From assembly GCA_032717465.1 (NCBI GenBank), contig CM064653.1, forward strand, positions 33,973,816 through 34,037,815: a stretch of 64,000 nucleotides of DNA, written 5' to 3'. The translations under genes and the position numbers were made by a program. Under the pieces are notes generated by a model. It saw nothing but the letters and a program-made list of their open reading frames with translations. It made no database searches and had not been told where the DNA came from. Shown in pieces: positions 53,861 through 64,000 of the stretch; position 1 is the first letter of the stretch, and every line of letters starts with the position of its first letter. This DNA comes from Coenobita brevimanus (Eukaryota; Arthropoda; Malacostraca; Decapoda; Coenobitidae).

Positions 53861-53967
53861 ACCACCATCCACATGAAATATGACATAAGTCTTCTGCTCA
53901 GCTGACTGGTATATTATAAGGCAGCATATGACCCTGGCAGTTGCGCCACCAGGTTTTAATTATAGTC

Positions 53968-56685
53968 TATCTATCTGTCTATCTATTGCCAGACGCCTCA
54001 ATCCCGTTTGGGGTGGCCACAAACAAATCGCCTCCAAGTCGCCCTGTCCCCCGCCATTTCACTCCCCTGCTCCCAACTCACACCCCCCTCTCTCATATAC
54101 CTCTCCACCCCATCTCTCCATCTCATCCTCGGCCTCCCCCTCCCTCTTTCCCCCTCCACCTCACTCACATACACTCTCTTCGTCAGTCTTTCACCCTCCA
54201 TCCTCTCCACATGGCCAAACCACCTCAGTGTGTTCCTCATAACGCTTCCTATCACATCCACATCAACACCACAACGCTCCTTTATATCCTCATTCGTCAG
54301 CCTGTCTCTCCATGTGACTCCACAGGCTCCCCTTAAATAACTCATTTCCATGGCTCTCACTCTTGACTTGTGTCCTTCCAACAACGTCCAAGCTTCACTT
54401 CCGTACGTTAGAGTTGGTATCACAATACTGTCATGTAGTAACTTTTTCACTTCCATGCTCACTTCCCTTTTTCTTATTACTGCTTTCAAAGAACCAGCAA
54501 CCTTTCTTCCCTGCTGTACCCTTTCAAGCACTTCACCCTCCAAACCTCCATCCTTACTCATCACACTACCCAAGTACTTAAACGTACTCACATTTTCCAA
54601 TTGCTCACCATCCAACCTCGCTGTACATTCACTGACTTCACCTCTCTCAAAGACCATCACTTTACTCTTCCCTACATTCACCTTTAGATTCCGTTTCTTA
54701 CACACTCTCTCAAACTCATCCACCAAGCCTTGCAGCTCCCCTTCGTCTTCACTCAACAACACAGTATCAAACACTATCCTCTCTCACCAGGGCCACTCCA
54801 ACATCCACTACCCTACCTTGTACCGCTTTTATTACCCCATCCATGTACAGATTGAACAACCATGGAGACATGACACATCCCTGTTTCAACCCAACTTTCA
54901 AAGAGAAAAATTCACTTAGTTCACCATCCACACGCACTGCAGCCTTCGCACCATCGTACATACTCTTCACAGCATTCAACAACTTCCCATCTACTCCATA
55001 TATTCTTAACACTTTCCACAATCCTAGTCTATCCACCCTGTCATATGCTTTCTCCAAATCCATGAAAGCCGCATACAACTTCTTTCCCTTCTCTAGAAAC
55101 TTTTCCACTAAAGATCTGAGAATGAATATCTGATCTACACAACCTCTTCCCTTCCTAAAGCCTCCCTGTTCTTCTCCAACTAATTTCTCTGTTCTTTCTC
55201 TAACTCTGTCAATAAGTATCCTACCATACACTTTTCCTATTATACTAAGAAGACAAATGCCCCTATGATTACCACACACTTCTTTTTCCCCTTTTCCTTT
55301 GTACAAGGGAATAATTATACCTGACTTCCAATCCTCCGGGACTCTACCTTCCTCCCAGGCCAATCTGCACATCTTCCACATCCATTCTACTATTATCTCT
55401 CCCCCATGCTTCAGCATTTCACCACACACTCCATCAATTCCTGGGGCTTTCCCTGATTTAACTTTCTTCATTGCTTCCACAACTTCTATCCTACTGATTT
55501 CTTCCTGTCTTCTCACCTCCCTCCTTCTCCCAGCCATTCCCCAGCCACTTATACTCGCATTACTTCCGTCCTCCACGTTCAACAATTCCTTAAAGTGTTC
55601 TCTCCATCTGCTCACTTTTTCTCCCTTCTCCACTAGTAATCTACCATTTTTATCTTTCACTCCCCTGCTAACTTCACTTCCACCCTGTCTTACTCTTTTC
55701 ATCTCTTTCCAGAACATTTTCTTACAGTCCCTCCACTTTACACTCAAATTCCTTCCAAATTCCTCATCCACTCTCTTCTTACTCTCTCTTACTAATCTTT
55801 TCACCTCTCTCTTTCTTTCTACATATAACTCTCTCTTCCGCCTCTCAACTTCTTCCACGCCCCTATTCCTCATCCATTCATTGTATGCTTTCTTCTTTTG
55901 TGCCACAGCCCGTTTCACCTCTTCAGTCCACCACGCTGTTCCTTGCACCCCCCTCCGTCTTCTCTTCCTTCCACACACCACATCACATGCTGCACATATT
56001 TCTTCTGTAAATATTCTACACACACCTTCCACGTCCCCCATCTGCTCCAATTCATATTTGCCCAATCGTTCCTCCACTTCTCTCTTATACTCTGCCTTTT
56101 TCTCATCCTCTTGTAACCTTTCCACTCTCCTTGCAACTACTCCTTCCTCTCGTCTTTCCCTTCTTCTATTCCTCCATCTTACTTGAACTTTAATTCTGGC
56201 CACCACCAAGTAGTGGTCAGAAAGTCCACTCCCCCGACCTCTATAAACTCTTGCATCCAATATATATCTTCGCATCCTTTCATCCACACACACATAATCA
56301 ATCATTGCCTTCCTTTCACTCAGTTCACCACCCACCCTTCTCATCACTCGCCATGTATACCTGTGGATCATTTTATGCCTGAAGAGGGTATTAGCTATCA
56401 CCAACCCTCTCCCAGCACAAGTGTCCACTAACGCACTCCCATTCTCATCTACCTCAGCAGGCACACCCCACTCACCAACTATTCCATCCACCTTCACATT
56501 CCCAACTTTACCATTCATATCACCAATCAAAAACACTCTCTCATTCCTTCCAAACTTTTCCATGCACACTTCTACATTTGTCCAGAACTCTTCTCTCACT
56601 CTTCTAGCACGATCTTGCGTTGGCGCATACACACACACAATCGCCCACATTTGTATTCCAACTTTCAACTTTACCCACACAATCC
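53968..56685 (-). mobile_element. RTE-like LINE (subfamily A), antisense, 5'-truncated, with target duplication
   Basis: The 8-bp repeat TTATAGTC at 53960-53967 and 56686-56693 flanks a LINE that starts in the endonuclease (IVWVKLKVGIQMW) and ends with the TAGA tail. Frames 54767-56695 and 53998-54774 together span endonuclease and RT. They differ from the 50034 copy at few residues. A 29-bp deletion at about 54768 removes WKLPVLLFAD, including part of the catalytic motif, and shifts the frame. Confidence 0.92.
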
Positions 56686-56693
56686 TTATAGTC

Positions 56694-57009
56694 AATCAGT
56701 GATATATTACAAACATGCTCTTGAACACTACATCATTGCCATCACTAATTATGCACTCACTAACCCATAAATGCTTCCACAATAATTTAAAAACTTAGTA
56801 CTTGTATATACATACAGTACAGAAAAAAAAAAAAAAGTGTTTTACAACTGAAGGTCAGTATAGCGAGGCTGTTTGGGAATAGGGTATACAGCTGTCTCAA
56901 CCCTCATGTTAATATGACTCCCTCACTGTCAGTTGTGTTCAGCTGTGTTTGCCTTGCAACATCAGCAATTAACAAAGGATACTTAATTGTTCAGAATTTA
57001 CTTAAATTA
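56694..57009. other. Unassigned spacer
   Basis: AT-rich with an oligo-A run (about 56822-56835). Nothing recognised. Confidence 0.5.
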
Positions 57010-57014
57010 GTTAG

Positions 57015-57195
57015 GTGAGGCCACCCACCATCCACTCACTAGTGGTTGATAGGGGTGCCCACCATCCACTCACTCAGTGTAGTGTTGACTTATGGTCTCT
57101 ACACTGAGTGATAAACCAAATGATTTCTTGTACCCAGGAAACCATTTACTACGCTGGATGGTAACCATATAACCGGGGTTTTTGGCAAGGTTAAA
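57015..57195 (-). repeat. Dispersed repeat R1 copy
   Basis: CACCATCCACTCACT appears twice (about 57026 and 57059), then CTACACTGAGTGATAAACCAAATG, CCAGGAAACCATTTACTACG and GGTAACCATATAACC. It is the reverse complement of the middle and end of the longest copy, directly before the old LINE at 57295. Confidence 0.7.
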
Positions 57196-57294
57196 TGTCC
57201 CCCAGATTCCCCTGTCTAAACTCACTAAATTATGGCAAACATTTCGGACTGCCTCAGAGGGCCCAGTGCTATCCTGGGGCCCCAACCAAGTGGG

Positions 57295-58811
57295 CAGATT
57301 CGCATGGCCATGTGGAATGTGAGAAGTGCGAATGAGGAGAGCAAGAGGGTGGACGTGGTGTGTTCAAGAGTGCGAGATATGCCATGGTGGTATTGTGTGA
57401 AATAAAGATGAAAGTGTGTGAAGTGGAGGAGTGGGAGGATGTGAAGTGTGAAAGGTCAGGCATGAATGGGCAAGGAAGATGCAAGGAAAGAGTTGCTTTG
57501 TTGATGAATGAAGTGTGGCAGAGTGGAATGGGAGAATACAGATGTTTCAGCTTAAGATGTATGTATGTCAAGTTCGAGAAGGTGAAAGTGGCAGTGATTG
57601 TAGCGTATGCACTGTGTGATGACAGGAGCGAGACAGAGGGAGACAGGTTTTGGGTTGAGTTGGATGAAGTAGTAGGAGAAATGCCCAGGAGTTATAAGTG
57701 TTTGTAATGGGCGACATGAATGGGAGAGTAGGCACTGGTCTTGTGAATGATATAATGGGTAATAATGAAGTACCAGGAGAGAATGATACAGTAATTGGAA
57801 GCAGTTGAAGGACTTATGTCAGGAAAGGAGGGTGTGCATTTGTAATTCATATTTCAAACACAAAGATGTACATAAATTTACATGGTGTAGAGGGAATGAC
57901 GATCATGTTGAAAGGAGCCTGATTGATTACGTGCTCATAGAGAAATCGATGCTCGGTAGTGTTGCTGATAAAAGGGCCATGAGAGGACGATATGGAGGCT
58001 TGTCAGATCATATGATTGTGGTTTGCAAGATCAAGCTGAGAGGAGGGAGCTGGACCAAGAGAGAGAGAGAGAGGTGCAGTCAGGGAGAAAGACTGAGAGA
58101 TGAGAAGCTGAGAATCAAAGAAATGGCAGATAATTACAGGACCAAAGTGGAGGAGGAGTTAGAATCAGTGAAATGGAATGAAATGGATCTGGAGAGCCTG
58201 TGGAATGCATATAGGGATTGCTTAGTTAGGAATGCAAAAGTGGTATGTGATGTGACAAGAGTAACATCAAAGAAGAAAGTTACAGCATGGTGGGATGAAG
58301 AGGTTGAGAGGGCAGTAGAGAAAAAGAGGAAGAGGTGACTAGAGTCAATGCAGGACTGGTTCAGTTGAAATAAGAACTGAATATATTGAGATCAAGAACC
58401 AGATAAAGAGACTAGTGAAGAGGAAAAAGGGGGAGGTAAATGATGATCTAGGAAGAGAAATGAATGCAAATTACTCTGAAAATAGAAAGTTATTCTGGAA
58501 AGCAGTGCGGAAATGTCAAAGCAACAATGGAGAGAAATGTGAAAGCATTAAGGATGTAAGAGGTAGATTATTAACCCGTGGGATGAAGTGAGGACTAGTT
58601 GGAAAGAATATTTTGAAAGTCTGATGAATGGGAAGGGAGAGAGCAAAGCAACTGTTAAAATGATTGGTTTTGGGGGTGTACAGAGAAGGAATGCAGTGCC
58701 AGGAAATGTGACACTCGCAAAGGTGAAGAATGCAGTGGAGCGGCTGAAAAATGGCAAAGCAGCTGGGGTTGATGAGGTGTATGTGGAGTTGATTAAGTGT
58801 AGTATGAAGGG
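57295..58811 (+). mobile_element. Divergent RTE-type LINE, 5' half
   Basis: The endonuclease begins AMWNVRSANEESKRVDVV (about 57306). Frames 57360-57707 and 57805-58338 follow, with HVERSLIDYVLIEKS, GGLSDHMIVVCKIKLR and TAWWDEEVERAVEKKRKR. The RT start (58588-58811) has GKAAGVDEVYVELIKCS. It is interrupted at 58812 by the antisense Jockey-like copy and resumes at 60344. It is clearly another family than subfamilies A and B, about as decayed as the copy at 46328. Confidence 0.78.
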
Positions 58812-60343
58812 GAGTAGTATTAGTAGTTGTTCCCTCGGCAGTCTGGCCGAACAGCCTCGAGTCCCTAAAGAAGGCCATGGCTGAGACCGGGCTTTCCCAC
58901 CGAGCTCTCAAAGAGTGTATGTTGTGTTGTTGGCATAGGAGATTGTGTGGAATGCAGTCTTCCATAATGTGCTTAATAGTATAGGGCGCTGTGTTGCATT
59001 CTGGACAGGCATCAGCGATGAAGTCATCCAGCCTCTTCTGATAACTCAAGAGGGCTGGATGATGCCCACATCTCAGCCTGGCCAGATGGACCCTGTCCTC
59101 ACGAGGGAGATAGGTTTCAGAAGGGTGGATATCAGGAGGCCGTGCATACAGCTGTGTGTTGTCTTTAAGTGACTGAATGGAGCGGCGAGTGATTTGAGTA
59201 TGGATATGTTTCTGGAAGCTTGTTTGAGGCGAGCGAAAGGGGAGAGATGACAGTATTTGTGTATGATATCGTGTGCTGGATGTTGTTTTGATATTCCTTG
59301 GTGTGTGTGGATGTGCTGCCATGTAGTGTAGTGGATGGTGTGGGTTTGTGGAGGCTGCGGCAAGAATTTGGGTGCCTCTCATGTCTAGATAATCCTTGAC
59401 TTTGAGGACTTTGGTTTCTTGATGTAGATGGTCTGTGAGTGTAGTGGCTGTGCAGCCTGTGATTATTTTTAGGGCCTTATTATGTATGGTCTGTAGAGTG
59501 TTGTAGTGTGTTTTAGTGAGGTTGGAAACCCAAGCAGGGCATGCATAGTTCATCACTGAATGTATATATTGTTTGTATACTGTGGTGGTGGCTTCTTTAT
59601 GTGTCCAAATGTTGTATGGGCAAGTGACCTTAAGGCATTGAGTCTTGGTGTTAATTTATCTTTAATGTTTGTGATGTGTTGTTTAAATGACATTGATGTA
59701 TCGTATGTTACACCAAGGTTTTTGGGTGTGTGTGTGTTTGTGGTAGGGGAGTGTTGCTTATGGTGAGGTGTGGAATGTGACTTTGTTCTGCTGTCCAGTT
59801 TGTGAGAAGGGTCACTGTAGATTTGGCTGGGGCTATTTTGAGCCTGTTTGTGGTAAACCATTCATGTAGTGTGTTGAGGTAAGGTTGGAGTGTGCGGCTG
59901 TGTTTGCGTTTTGGTGTATACATGTAAGTGTTATGTTGTCTGCATAGGAAGCTTTGTGTATCTGTGGTGTGTGGGGATGTGGATATGTCATGCATGTATA
60001 AGTTAAAGAGTGTAGGTGATAAAACAGATCCTTGGGGGATGCCATTTGTAAAGTTTCTGATGTTCGAAGACTGACCGGCAAATGTTACATGTGCACATCT
60101 GCCTGCTAAATAGATTGCCAGCCATCGTTTTGTATTACTGTGCATGTTTGTGTTGAATATTTTGTTTGTAAGGTTGTGATGGGGGATGGCATCAAAAGCT
60201 TTGCTAGGAGTGTTCTGTGTGGTGACCTAGCTGAATTCATGTCATCAAAATCTCTGTGTAAGGTCTGTAAGAAGAGTGATTGTGGAGTTAGTGGCCTAAA
60301 ACCATTGTGATGGGGCTAGGGAGGTGTGAGGTGTAACTAACTC
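58812..60343 (-). mobile_element. Jockey-like LINE, 5'-truncated, antisense within another LINE
   Basis: The same family as 29508-31343. Minus-strand frames 59708-60145, 59553-59861 and 58516-59556 carry NGIPQGSVLSPTLFNLYMHD, KIAPAKSTVTLLTNWTAEQ, SYLPREDRVHLARLRCGHHP (as TYLPRED..) and CPECNTAPYTIKHIMEDC, then RLFGQTAEGTTT at the 3' end (about 58845), with the ACT/TAGT tail at 58812-58832. Frames break several times. The frame running on past the tail to 58516 is chance. Confidence 0.83.
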
Positions 60344-61850
60344 GCCCGAGAACCTGGGAGTGGCTTCGGTCGCCAGGGCAAGTAGGGAGAGTGGAATGAA
60401 GTGCTTGTTGGAGATATGTAAGAAGGCATGGATGATTGAAATTGTGCCAGTAGAGTAGAAAAAGGCAGTAATTGTACCCCTGGACAAAAATAAAGGTGAG
60501 CAAAGTGAGTGCAGGAATTATTGTGGTATAAGTCTACCTAGTGTTGTAGGGAAGGTATATGGAAGAGTTATTATAGAGAGGGTAAGAGAGATATCAGGAG
60601 TTCTAGTGAGTGATGAACAGGGTGGCTTTAGGAGTGGCAGAGGATGTTTGGATCAAAATTTTACAGTAAGACAGATAGTGAAGAAGACGTATGAGAAGGA
60701 CCATAAGGTGTTTATGGCACTTATGAATCTGGAAAAAGCATATGACAAAGTAGACAGAGAAGGATTGTGGAAGGTTTTACATATGTATGGTGTAGATGGT
60801 AAGCTGCTGGGTGTGGCCAAGAGTTTTTTGTTGGTAGTGAGGCATGTTTAGGGGTACATTGGCATCTGATGAATGGTTCACAGTCAACGTTGATGTGTGA
60901 TGGGGTTGCGTGATGCCCCCGTGGTTGTTCAGTATATATATTTATATGGATGGGATGATGAGAGAAGTAAAAACACGAGTAATGGAGAGAGTGATGTCAT
61001 TGGTAATGAATGGTGCTGGATGGAATGTCTCAAATTTGTTGTGTACTGATGATGCAATGGTAGTTGCAAATATCAGACAAGAGCTTGGTAGACTAGTGCA
61101 GAGTTTTGTAGATGTCTGTGAGCATCATGCCTTGAGAGTGAATGTGGAAAAGAGTGGTGTGGTGGTTATCGAGAGAGAAGGTGGCTCCCAGTGTGATGTT
61201 GCAGTGGGTGAAGAGAGACTGGATTTGAGAGAGAGTTCAGATACCTGGGTGCAGTGATAGGAAAGAAAGGAAAACGTGCAAATGAAGTGGAAGGTGGAGT
61301 GACACAAGGAAGAAAAGTAGCTGGTGCTATGAAGACCTTGATAAAAAACAGAGACTTGAGTGTTGCAGCTACGGAAGACTTACATGAAGGAGTGTTAGTG
61401 GCAGCTTTAACATGCAATTGTGGTGCTATGGTGTGGCATGAAAATGAAAAGTTAAGTTTGGGAGTGGTAGAAATGGGACTGCTGAGGAATGTAAGTGGAG
61501 TTCAGAGATTGGTTGGGATATGGAATATGTGATACGTGAAAGATATGGATTTAGGAAGTGTGTGGACACCAGAATCGAAGAGAGTGTACTTAGATGGTTT
61601 GGTCCTGTGGAGAGAATGGATGGCAATAGAGTAGTGAAAGGGGTATATGTGGGTGAAATTGAATGAGGGAGGTGAGGTATGCCAAGAGGAGGGTGAAGGG
61701 ATATGGTGAATGAGTGTGTGAGGGAGAGAGGTATGGAAGTTGGTGAGGCTAAGAGACCGAGCTGGATGGACGAATTTTGTGCAGAGAAGTGCATGACCAG
61801 GGATTTGGCAGCCCTTTCTAACGTGACAACATTTGGATTGGCTCTGTCTG
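60344..61850 (+). mobile_element. Divergent RTE-type LINE, 3' half
   Basis: It resumes the 57295 element. The RT shows EQGGFRSGRGCLDQNF, ALMNLEKAYDKVDREGLWKV and MPPWLFSIYIYMDGMMRE, and CTDDAMVV takes the place of FADD. The C-terminus has VEGGVTQGRKVAGAMKTLIK and WFGPVERMD-like sequence. Stops and shifts occur about every 200 bp. The motif YADD-to-CTDD change alone would impair catalysis. Confidence 0.75.
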
Positions 61851-63870
61851 ATAGGTATTTCTGAAACTACAGAATGTGGTGAAATTTTTTTTGGCCTATC
61901 TGATGGAGCCAGGATTTCAAGGGCTTGAATGATGAGTGAATGGAGGTGTGGCCCATTGAACTGGGCAGACCTTGGCTGTCTGGATGTTGCTTCTCTTCCC
62001 CTTACCTAGGGTGGAAAAAGAGTTCCGGATGATGGTGATGAATTATTCACCTCAAAATTTATCGAGCATAGTTAAAATATCCACCGTTACAACTTAGTAA
62101 TAGTGCTGCCTCACAGTTGCTACATCACACACCTACACACATGCACACATTCATGCACAACATACTATAGTGATCTAGCATTGTATGGTATGTGACAGGT
62201 GTAAGAAGAGCACAGGAAAAATGCAGCCCCATTCTCAAATATCAGAAGATAATATTGCATGGGAAATGCCAAGGTGAATATCAGACTGAGAGCTAGACTG
62301 ATAAAACTATAGATGAATAGGTCCTGAGACAGACTGACACTCATTCTACCATCTGACTCCCTTACACACAATCCTCCTCATTTTAAATATCATATCAGAT
62401 TCCTACATCACTCCCTCAGACATATTCTACCAGCTTCAGTTGAAAGATTAGGTGAGTGAGGAAGGGCCTCCTTCTTTCTTATCCTGTTTTATTCTAACAG
62501 TTTGGTCAGAGAAGCTTGGGCTAAATAGCCTACTGCAAATATTCTCTTGTTATTGCAACTGCAAAAATTTTTTTGAGCTCAAGGGAAACATTTCAAACTA
62601 GGTGCAATTGGTTCATCCCACAATACCTGTTCAGTACAAGATGTTTCCTGAACTGAATAAAACCATGTGATAAGCAAGAATAAATTACCCTATAAAATAC
62701 ATCACTGGGTCAAAGGGACTATGATAAACAGTTTATCATTGTACCCCTTCTGGACTTCTCCCACTCCTCCCTCTTTAGTCCCTACATGCTGGGTGTCAGT
62801 ATGGACCGACACGAAAGGGGTGGACAGGGGCCGCTGGGTGTTGGCAATAGTCGCAATTATTTTTACACCACAGTTTAAGTGGCTGCCATTTGATCTTGTC
62901 ACCAAAGGGTAGAGAGAGAGACCCTACTCCGACACATGGGTACCTCAGTCTTCTGTGTCACTTTGCCAGGTGTAGAACGATGTTTTCTGAAACCTTCTTG
63001 TCTGATTCCGTTACTACCTCATGCCACCCTTTTTCTTCATCCACCCCTGCCAAGCCTCTCCTTGGAAAGGGCTCAGTAATAGTGCTGTAGGTTGTACCTT
63101 GGATGCCACTGTGCCTGGTTTATCTAGTGATGAAGTTATCAAGCTGAGAGCAAAGGCAAAGTCGGCAATGCCCGCACACGTATGAATACATCCTGCTTTG
63201 AGCTCCAAAAGTTACTCATCTTCTTCATGTCCTCACTCATTGGTGTGACCACCAGCAGACCTGGGGATGCTTTCATTCGCCAGAAGAATTGGTGAGTAAT
63301 ATGGTCTTTAACTTGTTCCCTAACTGCTATAGTTTCAGAGATATTAATGTTTGAAAACAGGTGGTTTGGGGGAAAATGCATGTAGGGAGAGAACGGCTGC
63401 ACCAAAATTTACCCAGCGTCTAGGGGTTAAATACATTTACACTACACCCGCACCCACACACGCATTGTTTTGCATTCACCTTTGCCGATCATGGAAGCTT
63501 TGCTTGGGCAGCAGTGAGGCAGAGGGTGAATGGGATCAATCAATCTGATCGCTTTGTCAGGTGGGACTACAACAAAAATGACATGCTGCTATGAATGCCT
63601 GTCAGGCACTGCTAATTTCAAATATCATATTCATGATGCTGCTTAGTAAACTTTATCCCATTTCATAACATAGTACTATACTTGGCTGAGCCCTGAGTGG
63701 CTTAGACATTGCTAAAGTACTTTAGTCATGGCTGAAAAATACATAGTAGCTGTAATTTCAATCTGTACCATTTAATGTTACAACTTTTTCCGGTTTTTTG
63801 CCACTGGTAGTATAAGACTCTTACCTTCTAAGATACTCTTGTCTCAAAAGTTTTTGAGTCTATTCTTCTG
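61851..63870. other. Unassigned region with one possible TTAA element end
   Basis: No gene could be recognised. Around 63424-63431 the sequence CTAGGGGTTAA mirrors the piggyBac-like ends seen at 914 and 32555, and TTACCCTATAAAAT near 62685 could be a decayed opposite end, but there is no transposase motif between them. Frames at 62667-62912 (+) and 63139-63405 (-) are open yet unrelated to anything I know. No further TSC2 exon was found. Confidence 0.4.
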
Positions 63871-64000
63871 TCTACCTATCTGTTGCCAGATGCCTTAATC
63901 CCTTAAGGGGTGGCCACAAACAAATTGCCTCCATGTCGTCCTGACCCCCGCCATTTCACTGCCCTGCCCCCAGCTCACACCCCCGTCTCTCATATACCTC
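63871..64000 (-). mobile_element. RTE-like LINE 3' end at window edge
   Basis: The tail (CTGTCTACCTATCTGTTGCCAG) followed by the reverse complement of the family's C-terminal codons (GGCCACAAACAAATTGCC corresponds to FVCGHP). It continues off the right edge. Confidence 0.82.

Noticed and set aside
63139..63405. Open frame near the right edge as a next TSC2 exon
   Set aside because: It is on the wrong strand and lacks the expected LGNDxV segment. I found no match to the tuberin region after HDDIMQ anywhere downstream of 46209.

Overview
This is a piece of an animal nuclear genome, most likely an arthropod and possibly a decapod crustacean. The evidence is intron-containing coding sequence, dense RTE-type and Jockey-like LINEs, many pogo/Tigger-type DNA transposons with TA target sites, piggyBac-like TTAA elements, a mariner relic and many AT and GATA microsatellites. 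The taxon is inferred from this repeat mix, not shown directly. I see no rRNA, convincing tRNA, CRISPR array or prokaryotic operon.

The only host gene I can support is a tuberin (TSC2/gigas) orthologue on the + strand. Three exons are visible: about 14465-14700 (carrying an Akt-type RxRxxT site), 26837-27074 and 46093-46209 (both in the Rap/RheB-GAP domain). The splice phases agree and the joined peptides follow the order of human tuberin. The introns between them are about 12.1 kb and 19.0 kb, and nearly all recognisable sequence in them is transposon. The exon with the end of the GAP domain is not in the window, so the last 17.8 kb is either a further intron or lies beyond the gene.

Layout. 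1-917 is the end of a piggyBac-like element inserted at a TTAA inside a LINE. 918-5100 holds LINE 3' ends, a pogo relic and a MITE with a LINE inside it. 5100-9900 is an old antisense CFDP2-like LINE split by a complete Tigger-type transposon (6193-9303) with an open 662-codon transposase. 10126-12686 is a second, broken Tigger. 12.8-16.6 kb holds LINE scraps and the first TSC2 exon. 16635-18415 is a TTAA element. 18468-21136 is a multi-level nest of DNA transposons. 21.1-24.4 kb is a third Tigger, itself interrupted by a TTAA MITE and a LINE. After the second exon come an antisense LINE split by a Jockey-like LINE, a mariner relic, a TTAA-bounded G-rich block (32555-33417), LINEs nested with Tigger-like elements (33.8-45.8 kb), and the third exon.

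The right third contains an old full-length LINE (46328-49500), a nearly intact LINE (50034-53235), and a very similar copy in inverted orientation (53968-56685). These are followed by an old LINE split by a second antisense Jockey-like copy (57295-61850) and the edge of another LINE. The mobile elements do not work together as a system. They record repeated insertion into long introns, often into one another. The points of most interest are the intact Tigger and its PCNA-binding-like motif, the nests, the G-rich TTAA element, and the inverted LINE pair.
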